Shown here: positions 1 through 11,359 of the stretch, piece by piece
Numbering within the stretch: position 1 is the first letter of the stretch
How the letters are laid out: each line of letters begins with the position of its first letter
Origin: Boswellia sacra
Taxonomy: Eukaryota; Streptophyta; Magnoliopsida; Sapindales; Burseraceae
Direction of reading: 5' to 3'
Assembly: GCA_013180625.2 (NCBI GenBank)
Contig: SNVD02008871.1
Location: forward strand, 1 to 64,000
DNA length: 64,000 nucleotides
The notes under the pieces: model-generated
The model's database searches: none
Told to the model about the DNA's origin: nothing
Seen by the model: only the letters and a program-made list of their open reading frames with translations
Translations under genes and position numbers: made by a program

Positions 1-190
1 AATGACTCTGCAGGACGTCCTCTTATTTATAGGAGGAGCCTGCATGAATTTTCAAACAAATTAGGTAGGAGGTTGGTCACCTACCTTGACTTGCCATGCA
101 CCTACCCCCAAGGGAGGTGCCTAATTTTTGACAATCTTCTGGGTAGGTAGCCTCCCTTTGACATGGGAGGGACCTTCCAGAAGCTCATCA
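1..190 (-). repeat. 3' LTR of the copia element (partial)
   Basis: Matches 5159-5348 with a constant offset of 5158 and one substitution. It ends TCATCA on the plus strand, so the LTR begins TGATGA in element orientation. It includes the LTR TATA box (24-31, minus strand). Confidence 0.95.
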
Positions 191-208
191 ATTCTCCCCC
201 TCCATCCC
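191..208 (-). other. Polypurine tract of the copia element
   Basis: Read on minus, a purine-rich run (GGGATGGAGGGGGAGA) lies directly upstream of the 3' LTR, where plus-strand DNA synthesis is primed in LTR retroelements. The position and composition are diagnostic. Confidence 0.85.
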
Positions 209-237
209 ATGTGAAAGGGGAGTAACAACAAAAGTAA

Positions 238-3200
238 TCAGACAACTTCTAGTCTAACTATGTCTCTGCATAGTTCTAGCTTGTCTCTGGTGACTACTTT
301 TGTTAACATGTCGGCTGGATTCTCTTTAGTATGGATCTTCACTAGTTTCAACAGTTGCTTATCCATCACCTCTCGTATCCATTGATAGCGGATGTCAATA
401 TGCTTCGTTCGATAATGGTACACTGAGTTCTTGCTCAAATCCAGAGCACTTTGACTGTCACAGTGTACTTTGTATTCCTTATGCTCAATCCCAAGTTCTT
501 GGAGAAACCGCTTCAGCCACAACATTTCTTTTCCAGCTTCCGCTGCTGCAATGTATTCTGCCTCTGTCGTGGATAGCGCAACACACTTCTGTAGTCTTGA
601 CTGTCATGATACAGCTCCCCCTGCAAAAGTGTAAACAAAACCTGATGTAGATTTCCTACTGTCAGGTTCTCCGTCCATATCTGAATCTGTATAGCCTTCC
701 AAGATTGGATCAGCTCCCCCGTAACACAAGCATATCTTCGAAGTACCTTTAAGGTATCTGAAAATCCACTTGACTGCCTCCCAATGTTCTTTCCCTGGAT
801 TGGAAAGAAATCTGCTCACGACTCTGCTCACGACTCTTACAGCATGAGCAATATCTGGCCTTGTACACACCATGGCATACATCAACTTCCTACAGCAGAA
901 GAATAGGGTACTGACGCCATGTCCTCTATCTCTTTCTTGGATGAGGGACATGATCTCTTGCTCAGCTTGAAATGATTAGCCAGTGGTACACTACTGGCTT
1001 GGCCCATCATGTTGAATCTTTGGATCCACATTCATATTTTCTCCGAGACAGCCATAATTTCTCTGTTCTGCTTGACGAATGTGCATCCCCAAGATTTGTT
1101 GAGCTGGTCCCAAGTCCTTCATATCGAAGGTTTTTGAAAGTTCCTTCTTCAGCTGCTTTACTTTTGTTTCATCCTTCCCGACGATCAACATGTCATCCAT
1201 ATATAACATGAGTGCAACAAAGTCTCCACTTGGAAGTTTCTGAAAGTAGACACACTGGTCTGCAGCGGTTCTTTTATACCCATGACTCACCATGAAGGAG
1301 TCCAACTTTCTTGTACTCATTGCCTTGGTAACTGTTTGATGCCATCCATCTCTTTTTGAGCTTGCACACAGGTTTTTCTTTTCTTGACCTCGAATCCTCT
1401 GGCTTTCCCCCATGTATATTTCTTCATGCAGTCTCCATGAAGAATGTTGTCTTCACATCCATCTGTTCAAGCTCCAAATCAAGACATGCTGTCAATCCGA
1501 GGATGACGCGGATTGAGGACATTTTTACTACCGGTGAAAAAATCTCGTCAAAGTCTATTCCTTTCTTCTGAAGGAATCCTTTTACCACCAATCGGGCTTT
1601 GTGCTTCATCACCTTTCCTGTTTCGTCTTTCTTGAGCTTGAATACCTACTTGTTCTTCAGTGCCTTCTTTCCATCTGGGAGCTCAACCAGTTCATAAGTT
1701 TTGTTCTTCTCAAGAGAATTCATCTCATCTCGCATTGCATGCAGCCATCATTCTTTGTCTCGATGAGATAAAGCTTCATGAAAGTTTTCTGGCTCCCCCT
1801 CATCAGTAAGCAGTGTGTACTCTGATTTCGGATATCTCCTCGACGGAATCCGACCTCGCTCAGATCGTCGTAGCTGAGGTTCTTCATTTCCAGGAGGTAC
1901 AGCAGCTTCTATAGATGATTGTGGCTCCCCCGGCTCAGCAATCTCTTCATTTTCCTCCTTCTGATCTGTTTCTGGAATTTCTTCTGGCACTTCATCATTT
2001 CTTGTGGCATTTGGTGTTGAATCTGCAACAATATCTGGGGCACTGCTAGTGGGATTTTTAGATATTGTTATCTTTTCAGCGTCTTCATATGTTTGATCTT
2101 CATGAAACACGACATCTCTGCTCCGGATGACTTTCTTTTCTTTGGGATCCCATAATCTGTATCCGAATTCTTCATCTCCATAGCCGATGAAGATACATGA
2201 AACAGTTCTTGCATCGAGCTTCTGTCTGAGCTCCTTGGATACATGTACGAAGGCTAAACAACCAAACACTTTTAAATGATTATAGGAGGGCTTTTTATTA
2301 GACCATACCTTTTCTGGAATCTAGAAGTTTAGTGGTGCCGATGGTGCTCTGTTGATTAAGTAACAGGCGGTGCGAACTGCCTCCCCCCAGAATGGTTTGG
2401 GTAACTTAGCCAATCTAAGCATGCTTCTGACTCGTTCCATGATGGTTCGATTCATCCTCTCGGCCACTCCATTGTGTTGTGGTGTGCGTGGGACCGTTCT
2501 TTCATGTCGAATGCCATATCTCCGATAGTAAGCATTGAACTCTCTGGAGGTATACTCGCCTCCGTTATCTGATCGAATGCATTTTAACTTCTTACCTGTT
2601 TCACGTTCTACCATGACGTGAAACTCTTTGAACTTCTCCAGAACTTCATCCTTCGTCTTGAGGAAATACACCCACACTTTCCGAGATGCATCATCAATGA
2701 AGGTCAAGAAATACCTTTTACCGCCTAGACTTTCCACTTCGAGAGGTCCGCATACATCACTGTGTACTAGCTCCAACAACTTTGATTTCCTCACTGATGA
2801 GGAGCTGAATGACACCCTCCGTTGTTTCCCGTACAAACAATAGTCCCAAGGATGAGACGTTGCATCCTTGAAAACAGTGATTAGCTTCTTCTTCTGAAGG
2901 GTTGATAAACCCTTTTCACCCATGTGACCGAGCCTTTTATGCCACAAATCCAGAGGTACCTTGTGCTCTGCTACATGAAGGCTATCTCCGTTTATCTTTA
3001 CATGGGTCCTGTAAAGATTACCATATAATTTACCTCGAGCAACCACCATTACCCCCTTCAACATCTTCCATGTACCGTTGGTGAAGCAACTCTCATAGCC
3101 TTGCTGATCAAAGGCTTTTACCGAGAGCAAGTTGAGTCGAAGATCTGGCACATGACGAACGTCCTTCAAAGTTATTTTGCATCTGATGTTCGTTTGGAAT

Positions 3201-4228
3201 TGAATATCACCAATTCCCATGATTTTGGCGGTGCTGTTGTTTCCCATCTTCACTATCCCAAAGTCTCCTGCTTTGTACTTGGTGAAGATCTCTCTGCAAG
3301 GAGTGACGTGGCAGGAAGCTGCTGTATCAATTACCCATTCTACTCTTTGCTCTGTTGTGTGGAAGCACGTCTCTTCTGCACAGATGGTTACATCTTCTAC
3401 CACTGTAACTCGTGGCTCGTCGCTACTTTGTGCTTGTGGACTCTCCTGGTTCTGCTTCTGAAGACTGCGACAATTTTTCTTCATGTGACCCTCTTTGTCA
3501 TAGTGATAGCATTTGTAGGTGGGTCTCCGCCCATCTGTTGATCTACCCCTTCTGTTTGTCGATCTGCCTCTGCTTTTGCTTCTACCTCTTCTCCAGTTTT
3601 CACCTCGAGACTGTCTTCCTCGATTCTCCATGATGTAGGCTTCATCTTAACTGGCGCCTACATCTTTTCTTCTCACCTCCTCGTTCATCAAGGCATCCTT
3701 AACCATTGATAAGGTAAGTTTGCCTCCGGGTGCTAAATTACTGATGGAGACCACTAACGTCTCCCATGAATCTGGAAGGGAACTGAGAAGTAGAAGGGCT
3801 TGTTCTTCGTCTCCAAGCTGTAACTCGACTGCTGTCAACTGATTCACCAAGTTCTGGAACTCACTTGTATGTTCTGCTACAGGAGTTCCGCTTCGTAACT
3901 TCAAGTTCACAAGCCATCTCATCAGGATGGCTTTGTTCCATGCTAACTTGGCTTGATACATACTCTCTAATTTTTTCCATAGAGTATATGCATCTGTTTC
4001 TTTGGCTACATGGTGGAAGACACTATGATCGATCTATTGTCTGATCTGACCGATGCATTTTCTGTTAATTTTCTTCCACTCTGCCTCTTTTTCTGTCTCA
4101 GGTCTCTGCCCTTAAAATTCTATAGGGTCATATAGATCCTTACAACTAAGGAGATCCTCCATCCTGGGCCTCCATAGTGTGTAATTGGTAGCAGTCAATT
4201 TAATCATGGCTCCGGATGATTCTTCCAT
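238..4228 (-). pseudogene. Broken copia Gag-Pol polyprotein
   Basis: The Gag ATG is at 4228. One frame runs through the CCHC zinc knuckle (CYHYDKEGHMKKNC), protease (VIDTAASCHVTP), integrase zinc-binding and DDE core (SDVCGPL, FIDDAS, SDNGGEY) and the RT start. It is broken by in-frame stops at 4112-4114, 4034-4036, 3647-3649, 2321-2323, 1748-1750 and 1646-1648. A frameshift near 1425-1440 precedes the RT part with the YMDD box (LMLYMDD). A further stop lies before the RNase H part, which is read at 604-951 and 238-525 (KTKHID-like HIDIRYQWI and ENPADMLTK motifs). Several stops fit C-to-T or G-to-A change (for example TGG to TGA or TAG), but that is inference. A 12-bp tandem duplication at about 811-834 doubles four residues. 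The protein cannot be made from this copy. Confidence 0.93.
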
Positions 4229-4987
4229 TTTAGAATAATTAAATTCACTAAAATAAAAATTGAATTTCAAAAATCTGAGCCCACCGTTACGTCCGGAACG
4301 ATCAAATTAGGTGGAATAGCCTCTTCCGGGGCTCAAAAATTCCTTTTATACAATAAATACTAAGCTTGGAAACCTTAAGGACTAAACTGAAATTTCTTAA
4401 GGGCTAAGCTGAAATTTCAGAAACTAAAGGTGGTAAAATGTCTTTCAACAGAACTACAGGGGCCAAACTGATATTCCTAAGGACTGAAATATAAATTTCA
4501 AAAATTCTGGGGTCAAAATGTAATTACCCGAAAATACATGGGCCAAAATGTAATTTCTTGTAGATTTGCTGACGTGGCAGATGGGGTTCACCGTGATGAC
4601 GTGGCGACACGTGTCTGCTGACGTGGACTTGCTGACGTGGCTGTGCAGTAGTGGAGGATGACATGGCAAAAGCGCGATGACGTGGCGGATGACGTGGTCA
4701 TCTTCAACCTCTGAATGGCGCGTGCAGCACGTGAGGCGAGTGAATCCCACTCGCGGTTCAGCATGAAAAAAATCGTTTGCTGGATACATGGTCTCTGGAC
4801 GTCTGATCGATCGCCGAAAAATTGCAGAATGATCAGAACGACGTCACGAACACACTGGACACTTCAAATTCGAAATTCGAACACTTTCCGAAAAATTGAA
4901 ATTTTCCAGAAACAGGGGACGAATTTTCTCTGAATTGTTTCTCTCTGTTTTGACGTTCCAGGAGCTCAACGAGGCTCTGATACCACT
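4229..4987 (-). other. Copia 5' leader with internal repeats and bZIP-type motif cluster
   Basis: Untranslated leader between the primer binding site and gag. Between 4380 and 4560 it holds degenerate repeats built on a 'ccaaaatgtaattt' core. From 4570 to 4697 there are six exact copies of TGACGTGG (starting at 4570, 4597, 4619, 4633, 4678 and 4690) and one variant, TGACATGG (4659). These resemble TGACG/ACGT-core sites bound by plant bZIP factors; function is not shown. Confidence 0.7.
4974..4985 (-). other. Primer binding site, initiator tRNA-Met type
   Basis: Read on minus this is TGGTATCAGAGC, the standard plant copia primer site complementary to the 3' end of initiator methionine tRNA. 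It sits two bases inside the 5' LTR boundary at 4988. Confidence 0.93.
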
Positions 4988-5348
4988 TGTTGGGGATGCA
5001 ATGCACACTCAGAACAGATTTTGGGAGAAAATTAACTTGTATTAACAGAGAAAATTCAATATACAAGATTTACACAAAAACTCTCCTAAATAATTTCCTG
5101 GAGCTCTCCTGGCTCTCTAATTCCTAAACTCCCTGGTTTAGTTCCTCTCTGGGATACAAATGACTCTGCAGGACGTCCTCTTATTTATAGGAGGAGTCTG
5201 CATGAATTTTCAAACAAATTAGGTAGGAGGTTGGTCACCTACCTTGACTTGCCATGCACCTACCCCCAAGGGAGGTGCCTAATTTTTGACAATCTTCTGG
5301 GTAGGTAGCCTCCCTTTGACATGGGAGGGACCTTCCAGAAGCTCATCA
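4988..5348 (-). repeat. 5' LTR of the copia element (361 bp)
   Basis: Complete LTR bounded by TG...CA (TGTTGGGG... to ...CTCATCA on plus). On the minus strand a TATA box (TATAAATA, 5182-5189) marks the likely U3 promoter, followed downstream by the palindrome GGACGTCC at 5171-5178. The right flank GAGTG (5349-5353) is the candidate target duplication. Confidence 0.95.
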
Positions 5349-5351
5349 GAG

Positions 5352-5741
5352 TGTTGGAAATTAACTTTGAAAATTTAAAAGTCTAGATTCATTTAAATGA
5401 AAAGACAATTTATGATATACATCTATAGATGTTCATATATTTAACATTTATTGATTGGATACATGTTTATCATTATTAGATGCATTCTAAGAAGTCTATG
5501 AATAAGCTTGTAATCAAGTTATTATGTAGAGAGGAAAAATCTCTCTCAAGTGAGTGAAATAAAATGAAATTATCAATGTCTCTCACCCTCATAACTCTAT
5601 CCTTTATCAGTTAAATATTATTGTTTCAATGTTATGTCTTGATCTATCTTCATGATCCTCCAAAGATCCTGGGCACATATGAACATCATATACACACATA
5701 TACAACAATTGTGTTTATTATTTAGTTTTAAAATTTTAACA
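5352..5741. repeat. Possible old solo LTR
   Basis: A 390-bp segment starts TGTTGGAAATTAAC and ends AATTTTAACA, the TGTT...AACA pattern of copia LTRs, and abuts the copia insertion. No matching second LTR or 5-bp duplication is visible (the left side would be disrupted by the copia insertion), so this is a candidate only. Confidence 0.4.
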
Positions 5742-6602
5742 GTCTAAACATCGTAAACTTTAACCACTCGGCAAGGCACCAAGGCCGCCCGGCCACCGTC
5801 CTGTAGCCACACTCTCCTAGTCCAACGACTCTCTGCACGACTACACCCTACGATCTGTCATCTTATCTCTTCTACATCCTCCCTGTGGCTCAATCACTCC
5901 ACCAAGGCCGCTGGCCACCAGCAACCATAGCCATATAGCCCAAGTGGCGAACAAACTCTTGACCACAAGTAAGCACTGATTTTTCAAAGAAACAAAAAAT
6001 TATAGGGAATGTGAATATTATAGTAGTTTCTTTTTTTTTTCCAACTTGTTTTCTAATATTCGATTTTGTAATGTAAACTTTTTTTTTTAGATTTTTTGTT
6101 GTTTATTCTAGGTTCTGATTTTCTTTCCTGTTATTTCAGGTATTTTGGAGAGAGAAATTATTGGTGGAAAAATGTTCAGAAACTTAGATTGAGAAATGTA
6201 AATTTGTAATTTGATCATGGTTTGATGAATTATAATTTATCCGGCAAACGATTTGTTTGCTTCCATGGGCTGGTGTCTCACATCTTTGCTTCTGCTTTTA
6301 CAAAACCAAGATGTAGCTAGTAATCTTATTAATTTCATGCAGATCACAAGCGCCCATACAATGACTGATAAACATATTACCAAGAATTATTCGAGAAAAG
6401 CACATAACTAGCTAGAATACAAAATACAAATGAAGCGCATCAAGTCTCTACATGCATTTAACAGATCAAATATCACAATATGGAGCACAATCTACCCTCA
6501 CTGAACGTTCAGAATCACCAACTTTTATTTAAACATATATATTTTTGTTCCATAAGTTCCACATGCTCTTCACATATATGAAACATGAGAGGGTTGTACC
6601 TA
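5742..6602. other. Intergenic; one GC-rich patch, no gene recognised
   Basis: About 5760-5960 is distinctly GC-richer than its surroundings (runs such as AAGGCCGCCCGGCCACC), but no open frame or motif is recognisable. The rest is AT-rich and probably includes sequence 3' of the RNase pseudogene. Confidence 0.5.
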
Positions 6603-7453
6603 CTACACAACACGAGCAGGGAACATAATAAGTGGATTTCGATCATTTGGATATTGAGCACAGGTCCTAGCAGTCACTTTTTCGGCTTTTGTACATGGAA
6701 TGAAGTTCTCGGCTGTTTTATCAACGCATAAAACCACCTCCTTTAGCAGATATATAGGAGAAGAAGTTCCATCATGATGACGATCTTTCCTAACGCACCT
6801 GAATATGAATTCAAGACTATTATTTTTCAACCCTTGCCGCAGTGCCTGAGCGTACATCTTTACTGGGTAAAACCGCCCTGGTGTGATCCCATGCTCGTGT
6901 AAATAATATTCCAGGTCGACTTTCCCTCGAAGCTCAATGGTCTTGTAGAACTAAAGTATTGGATTCTGGTATACCAATGAACCATGTTTGTACCATTCAT
7001 GTGAGCAAAACGCTATATTTCCGTTCTTCTAGAGATTTTTCCAGTATGCATCCATCCTCTCAATCAGAGCTTCGGGAAACTATAATAGAACAAACGAAAA
7101 TAAATTTATAGTTTAGGTTAAAAACAAAAAACAAAAATGATAGTAATTAGTAGTGGAAAGTATACCGAAGAGAAGTTCAGTTGTGATTGTACTGAATAGG
7201 ATTTTGGTATACCCCTTTCAACGGAGTCCACCGGCCAAAGACCATGAATCCAGAACTGAGCTCCATTTGGATTTGGCAACGCAGAACTTTGGCAATTCGA
7301 ATATAGAGCTGAACAGTAGCCAAAGGGCCACATTTGGACAAGCCAATAGTGATCATGGTCGATTGGATGAGCTGCGACTGAGATACTATATCTATATGCA
7401 TTACATGAAAGAAAGACAAGAAAAATGAGGATACAAGAACGAGTAGTGTACAT
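6603..7453 (-). pseudogene. T2/S-RNase-like ribonuclease pseudogene
   Basis: Exon 1 (7453-7166, 96 codons) starts with a hydrophobic signal peptide (CILIFLVFLSCNA) and carries the first catalytic motif CAS I, FWIHGLWP. An 86-bp intron (7165-7080) has a GT donor and a TATTATAG acceptor. Exon 2 (7079-6603) carries the second motif, HEWYKHG, and a conserved C-terminal part (VVLCVD, FIPC). T2 RNases are secreted, endonucleolytic RNases; S-RNases are the pistil determinants of self-incompatibility and have one intron placed as here, between CAS I and CAS II. Exon 2 has two in-frame TAG codons, after residues WKNL and QNPIL, and the cysteine usual after KHGT is missing. The catalytic histidines and glutamate survive and I see no frameshift, so inactivation looks fairly recent. 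An S-like RNase cannot be excluded without a phylogeny. Confidence 0.85.
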
Positions 7454-7712
7454 AGTGGCTAATCGAGTAACTAAGAAGTAGTATGCTTTACTCGAAGTAA
7501 AAAATCTACCATTCGAAGCGCTTATTTATTGACTATGCTAAGCGTGTTATACCCCAGATTGGGGGACCATTTAGTGCGCAGCAGCTGAAGCTAAGCCTAG
7601 CGTGCCGATTTTGATTCCCTTTTTCAATGTTTGACAAAAAGTTCTTAAGTTTTGGGAATGCGAAGCTTTTGTATCCATGACCTGGAGATTTGTCCCAAAT
7701 ATTATCAAATGA

Positions 7713-9050
7713 CCCCTACGTTTCAGAAATAGGCAGAAATGACGTGCCGTTCCCTCCCCTCTTGTGTCTGTGAATGAGGTTAGGGGCATGTTGGTAAATC
7801 ACAGAGATCTTTCTATTGGAAAACGTATAAGATGATTTAATTGCTAGAAAAGTGACACATGTAATTATTATTTTTTATTTTTCTTTTTTGGTCTTTGTAC
7901 CTCTTCAATTTTTTATCCCTTTTTTATGGCCTCTTCTCGCGAACCAAGCATCCCAATCCTCTAGTTTTTTTTTTTTTTTTTTTTGCCTTCCTCACTCTTG
8001 CATCCCTGATCTCCAACCCTCCTCACCACCATTTTTTCAACTCCTCAATACACAATTAACCCCGTCACCACCACCCATCAAAATCCAACCCATTAGAGCC
8101 GCCAACACCATCGCACATAAACAACAGTCGACCACCAATAGCATCACACCCCAAAACAAATTCGAATTCCAAAAATCAATTAGAAAATAAAAAAGAATTG
8201 TTGGATGAATTTCTGGCAACTGCCAGATTCGTAACTGTCACGAAAGTGGGTATGGGTCTGGATAACGGTATATATTAGAGATGCAGGCAAATGGGTTTTT
8301 GATAGGGTTTGGTGAGCAAAGCAAGAGATGAAACGGCCATGGTTGAGGAGGATATGGGGTTTTGACATGGTTTGGTGAGGAAGGAAAGAGATGAAGCCCA
8401 CCATTGCTGCCACAAACGGCGGCACTTCTGCTACCAGCTTCCTTCTGGCTTTCAAATTGGTGATGAAGAGAAAATCAAAAGATTTGAAATTGGTGATGAA
8501 GAATGAATTTTACCATGCCCCATTGAAGTCGAAAGATCCATGCCTCCTTATAAGCACAAAGCCAAGAATATTTTGGTAAAAATTAATGGAGTCTTCAAAG
8601 ATTAAGGTGTAAATGAAGGGAAAGGGAGGCATGAGATGTGGTGGATAAGGAGTTGGAGGAGGGAGGCGTGAGATTGGAAGAATGAAGATAAGAGACGTTA
8701 GTTTTTTTTTTTTTTTTTTTGTCCTAAAATAAATATTATAATAAATAAATAAATAAATAATTGCCTATGCTAGATGCAATAATGCAAATGGGGAGTTCGC
8801 CTGGTGGCTATGGCTTCGAATGTGCATGCGAATTGCACAGGTTTTAATCGCCTTAACTCACTAGTTTTCAACAAAATTTCAGATTACCGAAAGGCATTAA
8901 AGTCATTTCAATGTCTACTATCCAATTTAACAGCAACACTCTAACACCAACACCATCAAAGAGCATTGAAGTCATTCCAACGTTCACCACCCAATTTAAC
9001 GGCAACACTCTAACAATAGGGTCATTTCTGCCTATTTCCAAAAGGTGGGG
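7713..9050. repeat. Inverted-repeat (foldback/MULE-like) element
   Basis: Terminal arms of about 30 bp are inverted copies: 7713-7743 and 9021-9050 share the core GAAATAGGCAGAAATGAC and a CCCC terminus. The interior is low-complexity: T runs at 7964-7983 and 8702-8720, a duplicated 62-bp unit around 8291-8400, an (AATA)n tract at 8731-8760, and a duplicated 69-bp unit at 8893-9016. No transposase is visible, so it is non-autonomous. No target duplication was identified. Confidence 0.55.
8790..8865 (+). repeat. Possible tRNA-derived SINE fragment
   Basis: The segment GAGTTCGCCTGGTGGCTAT followed about 40 bp later by AGGTTTTAATCGCC resembles degenerate Pol III A and B boxes. There is no clear tail or target duplication, so this is tentative. 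Confidence 0.25.
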
Positions 9051-10858
9051 ATCCTGTGGTGCTCAGGTAAACCTTAGGTTCATGAACAAAATTTTTCCTT
9101 AAGGAATTAAGGGAGTAGAAAAGCGTACTGCTTTTTTGATTGGCTTTGCCAAATGTGAGCAAATAACCAAAGTTTAGGGAGAAAATTAAAAACAAAAAAG
9201 ATGCTAAGATGCTTCAAAAGCAAACTGTCGAACGAGTGGCTCTGTTTACCGTTTATCATGACACGGTTGACTTGGAGTTGCATGGTTCATACTAGCGTTG
9301 GATTTTGACGCTGAAGTGGCTTCCTTGAGTATAAATATGGTTGCCAGGCAAAGCACTCAAGCCATCCCAAACAACTCAGGCATAAAGAGTTTTAAGAGTT
9401 AAGAAGTTGAAGAGTATTTGTGAGTGTGAGAGATTCTTGGTTTTGTATTTTGGGAGTTTGGATCTGAGTGCATATCCTCAAATTTTGGACACTTCATTCG
9501 TTAGTAAAATTCTTCTCTTATCATCGCCTATAGAAAAGTAAGTTAAAAGCCCAACTACATAAATTATTGAGTACTTCTATTATCATCACTAATTTTTTTC
9601 ACCTCACTTTTGTTTATCTACATAAATTGATCTTGTCAAAGCGCAAACTCATTAACAAAATTGTATAATTGATTGGGTAAACATCTTAAATCCACCAATA
9701 AAACCTGAAAAGTGACTTAGTAGCATCTCTCAAACCCACTCATCTCTTCAAATAATCAAATATAACTAATTGACAAGCTATTGTAACTTAAATTAACCAC
9801 TATTTTACAACCATCTATTGTTCACATCCAATAATTGATAGAGAGAGGCTGCAACCTACAAGGAGGCAATTCTTTCCCTACTAAATTAGGTAAAATGAGC
9901 AGCTATCAAGTGTCAAAATTTTAAGTTAAACTTTTAAGTTACAATGGCTTGGTTACTTTATATACTAATACAACTTTAGATATGGAGAAAGAAAAAAAAT
10001 TGAGTTCAAATTTGTACTTCATTTTCTATGTCATGTTTCACATGACCTGAATCATACTCATAATTTGATTAACTTTGTTGAACATAAAGAGTAATCTAGC
10101 GTCGAAGTTATACCAACTTGGGTTGGACACTGAGAGAATGATGAGCTTGATATGCTACACGAAAAACGTGTCTTAGTTACACATTTTTTAATGCAGTTCA
10201 TATTTAATAATACCTCACATATCTTCTTTAAAATTCAGAATAATTCTAAATCAACCACAATATTCTTATATCCTTTTAAGAAGAAAAACACAAAATATAT
10301 AAGCAAATACTTCTAAATCTGTTCCGAGCCCTTCCGTCGTGGTTTGTTTGACAAATGCATCACAAGTTTATGTAGTGTACCCAACTCCGAGACCACCCCC
10401 AACATAAGAGAGCAAAACCTCATCCAACGATATATAATCTTTAGGTTCTATTCACCAGCAAAAGAAAGCGCAGTGGAAAGAAAATGGATTTTCAAACGAG
10501 CACAGAACTTGCAACTCAAAACTTCAAAAAGGTAACCTATGATGTCCAAACATCAAATTGCCAGACTTTTAGTGAAAATAGAAACAAAAATCACTTTAAA
10601 AGCACTTCGTGAGGCTATCAGTGTATTATTCTCATCAAGATCCGTCGTCCGTGGTGGCAATAGAGATCTGGAAACAACACTTGAAGCTAATGGTTGATAA
10701 ACAACAGACTAACAGACTTCCATTATCACAGAGTCTGCTTACACAACATGAAAAATGTAAAAGGAGTGATCTCAAACATAAGTTACATATCAGACATAAA
10801 GGCAGGGCATAATCGCCGTACATTGTAATTGTCATTCAGCAATTTGCTGAAAACAGAT
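9051..10858. other. Intergenic, with an LTR- or promoter-like stretch at about 9260-9560
   Basis: A TATA box (TATAAATAT, about 9330) is followed by a GA- and T-rich transcribed-looking stretch ending near 9545. This resembles the U3-R region of an old LTR or an orphan promoter; no downstream coding frame follows. The rest is AT-rich without recognisable features. The last few hundred bases (about 10550-10858) are probably the 3' UTR of the RraA-like gene. Confidence 0.4.
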
Positions 10859-11359
10859 TCAGACAGACAACTCTGTTCGAGAAATCAATATGCCGTCAGT
10901 GTCTGCATAGAGCCATTCCCCATCAGAAATTCTTGTTCCACCAATGGTTATGGGCACATGTTTTTCTCCGATTCCTTTCTTATTGGCTTTCATTGGATGA
11001 GAAGCTAGAGCCCTCACACCGATATCACAGCCATTGATCTCATCAACATCTCTAACGCAGCCATTCACCACTATTCCTGCCCATCCATTGTTTTGTGCTT
11101 GTACAACAGGGTTGCCACCCAGTATGGCACACCGCAAACTTCCACCCCCATCTACAACTAGAACTCTGCCATTACCTTTCTCCTCAAGAAACTCACGAAT
11201 CAAAACATTGTCTTCAAAAACCTTGAGAGTCACTACTGGTCCAGAGAAGACTTGACGCCGACCATATATCTGAAAGAGTGGCTGGAGTGCCCGGAGCTCG
11301 CCACTGACGATTAGCTGTGGGTTGGCATCACAAACCTCGGCAGTTGTAACTAATGCCAT
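10859..11359 (-). CDS. RraA-like protein / 4-hydroxy-4-methyl-2-oxoglutarate aldolase family
   Basis: A single coding exon of 166 codons, the usual length of plant RraA-like proteins. The class II aldolase/RraA fold signature is clear: the glycine-rich segment VVDGGGSLRCAILGGN (about residues 69-84) and GCVRDVDEI (about 101-109), holding the arginine and aspartates that bind the divalent metal and oxoacid substrate. Family members act as HMG/oxaloacetate aldolases, or in bacteria inhibit RNase E; the plant role is not settled and the RNase-regulator name should not be taken literally. No transit peptide is apparent, suggesting a cytosolic protein. The ATG at 11359 lies about 20 bp inside its exon, and a 5' UTR intron precedes it. 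Confidence 0.93.
   Translation of the reverse strand: MALVTTAEVCDANPQLIVSGELRALQPLFQIYGRRQVFSGPVVTLKVFEDNVLIREFLEEKGNGRVLVVDGGGSLRCAILGGNPVVQAQNNGWAGIVVNGCVRDVDEINGCDIGVRALASHPMKANKKGIGEKHVPITIGGTRISDGEWLYADTDGILISRTELSV

Larger units (their letters stand above)
1..5348 (-). mobile_element. Ty1/copia LTR retrotransposon, left LTR cut by window edge
   Basis: The element reads on the minus strand: 5' LTR (4988-5348), primer binding site, about 760-bp leader, gag, protease, integrase, reverse transcriptase, RNase H, polypurine tract and 3' LTR (1-190, truncated by the window start). The gag-protease-integrase-RT order identifies Ty1/copia; the gag start and pol motifs look like the Tnt1-94-like plant group, but the lineage is not certain. 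Over the 190 aligned LTR bases I see one mismatch (C at 39, T at 5197), so the last transposition looks recent. The coding region nevertheless carries several nonsense codons and at least one frameshift, so this copy is non-autonomous. The expected 5-bp target duplication on the right would be bases 5349-5353; the left flank lies outside the window. Confidence 0.95.

Noticed and set aside
972..3633. Plus-strand frames of 60-146 codons across the copia element
   Set aside because: They are antisense shadows of gag-pol; they lack any family motif and the minus frame explains the conservation.
7852..8190. 112-codon Phe/Ser/Pro-rich plus frame
   Set aside because: It is driven by a T20 run and CT-rich low-complexity DNA inside an inverted-repeat element.
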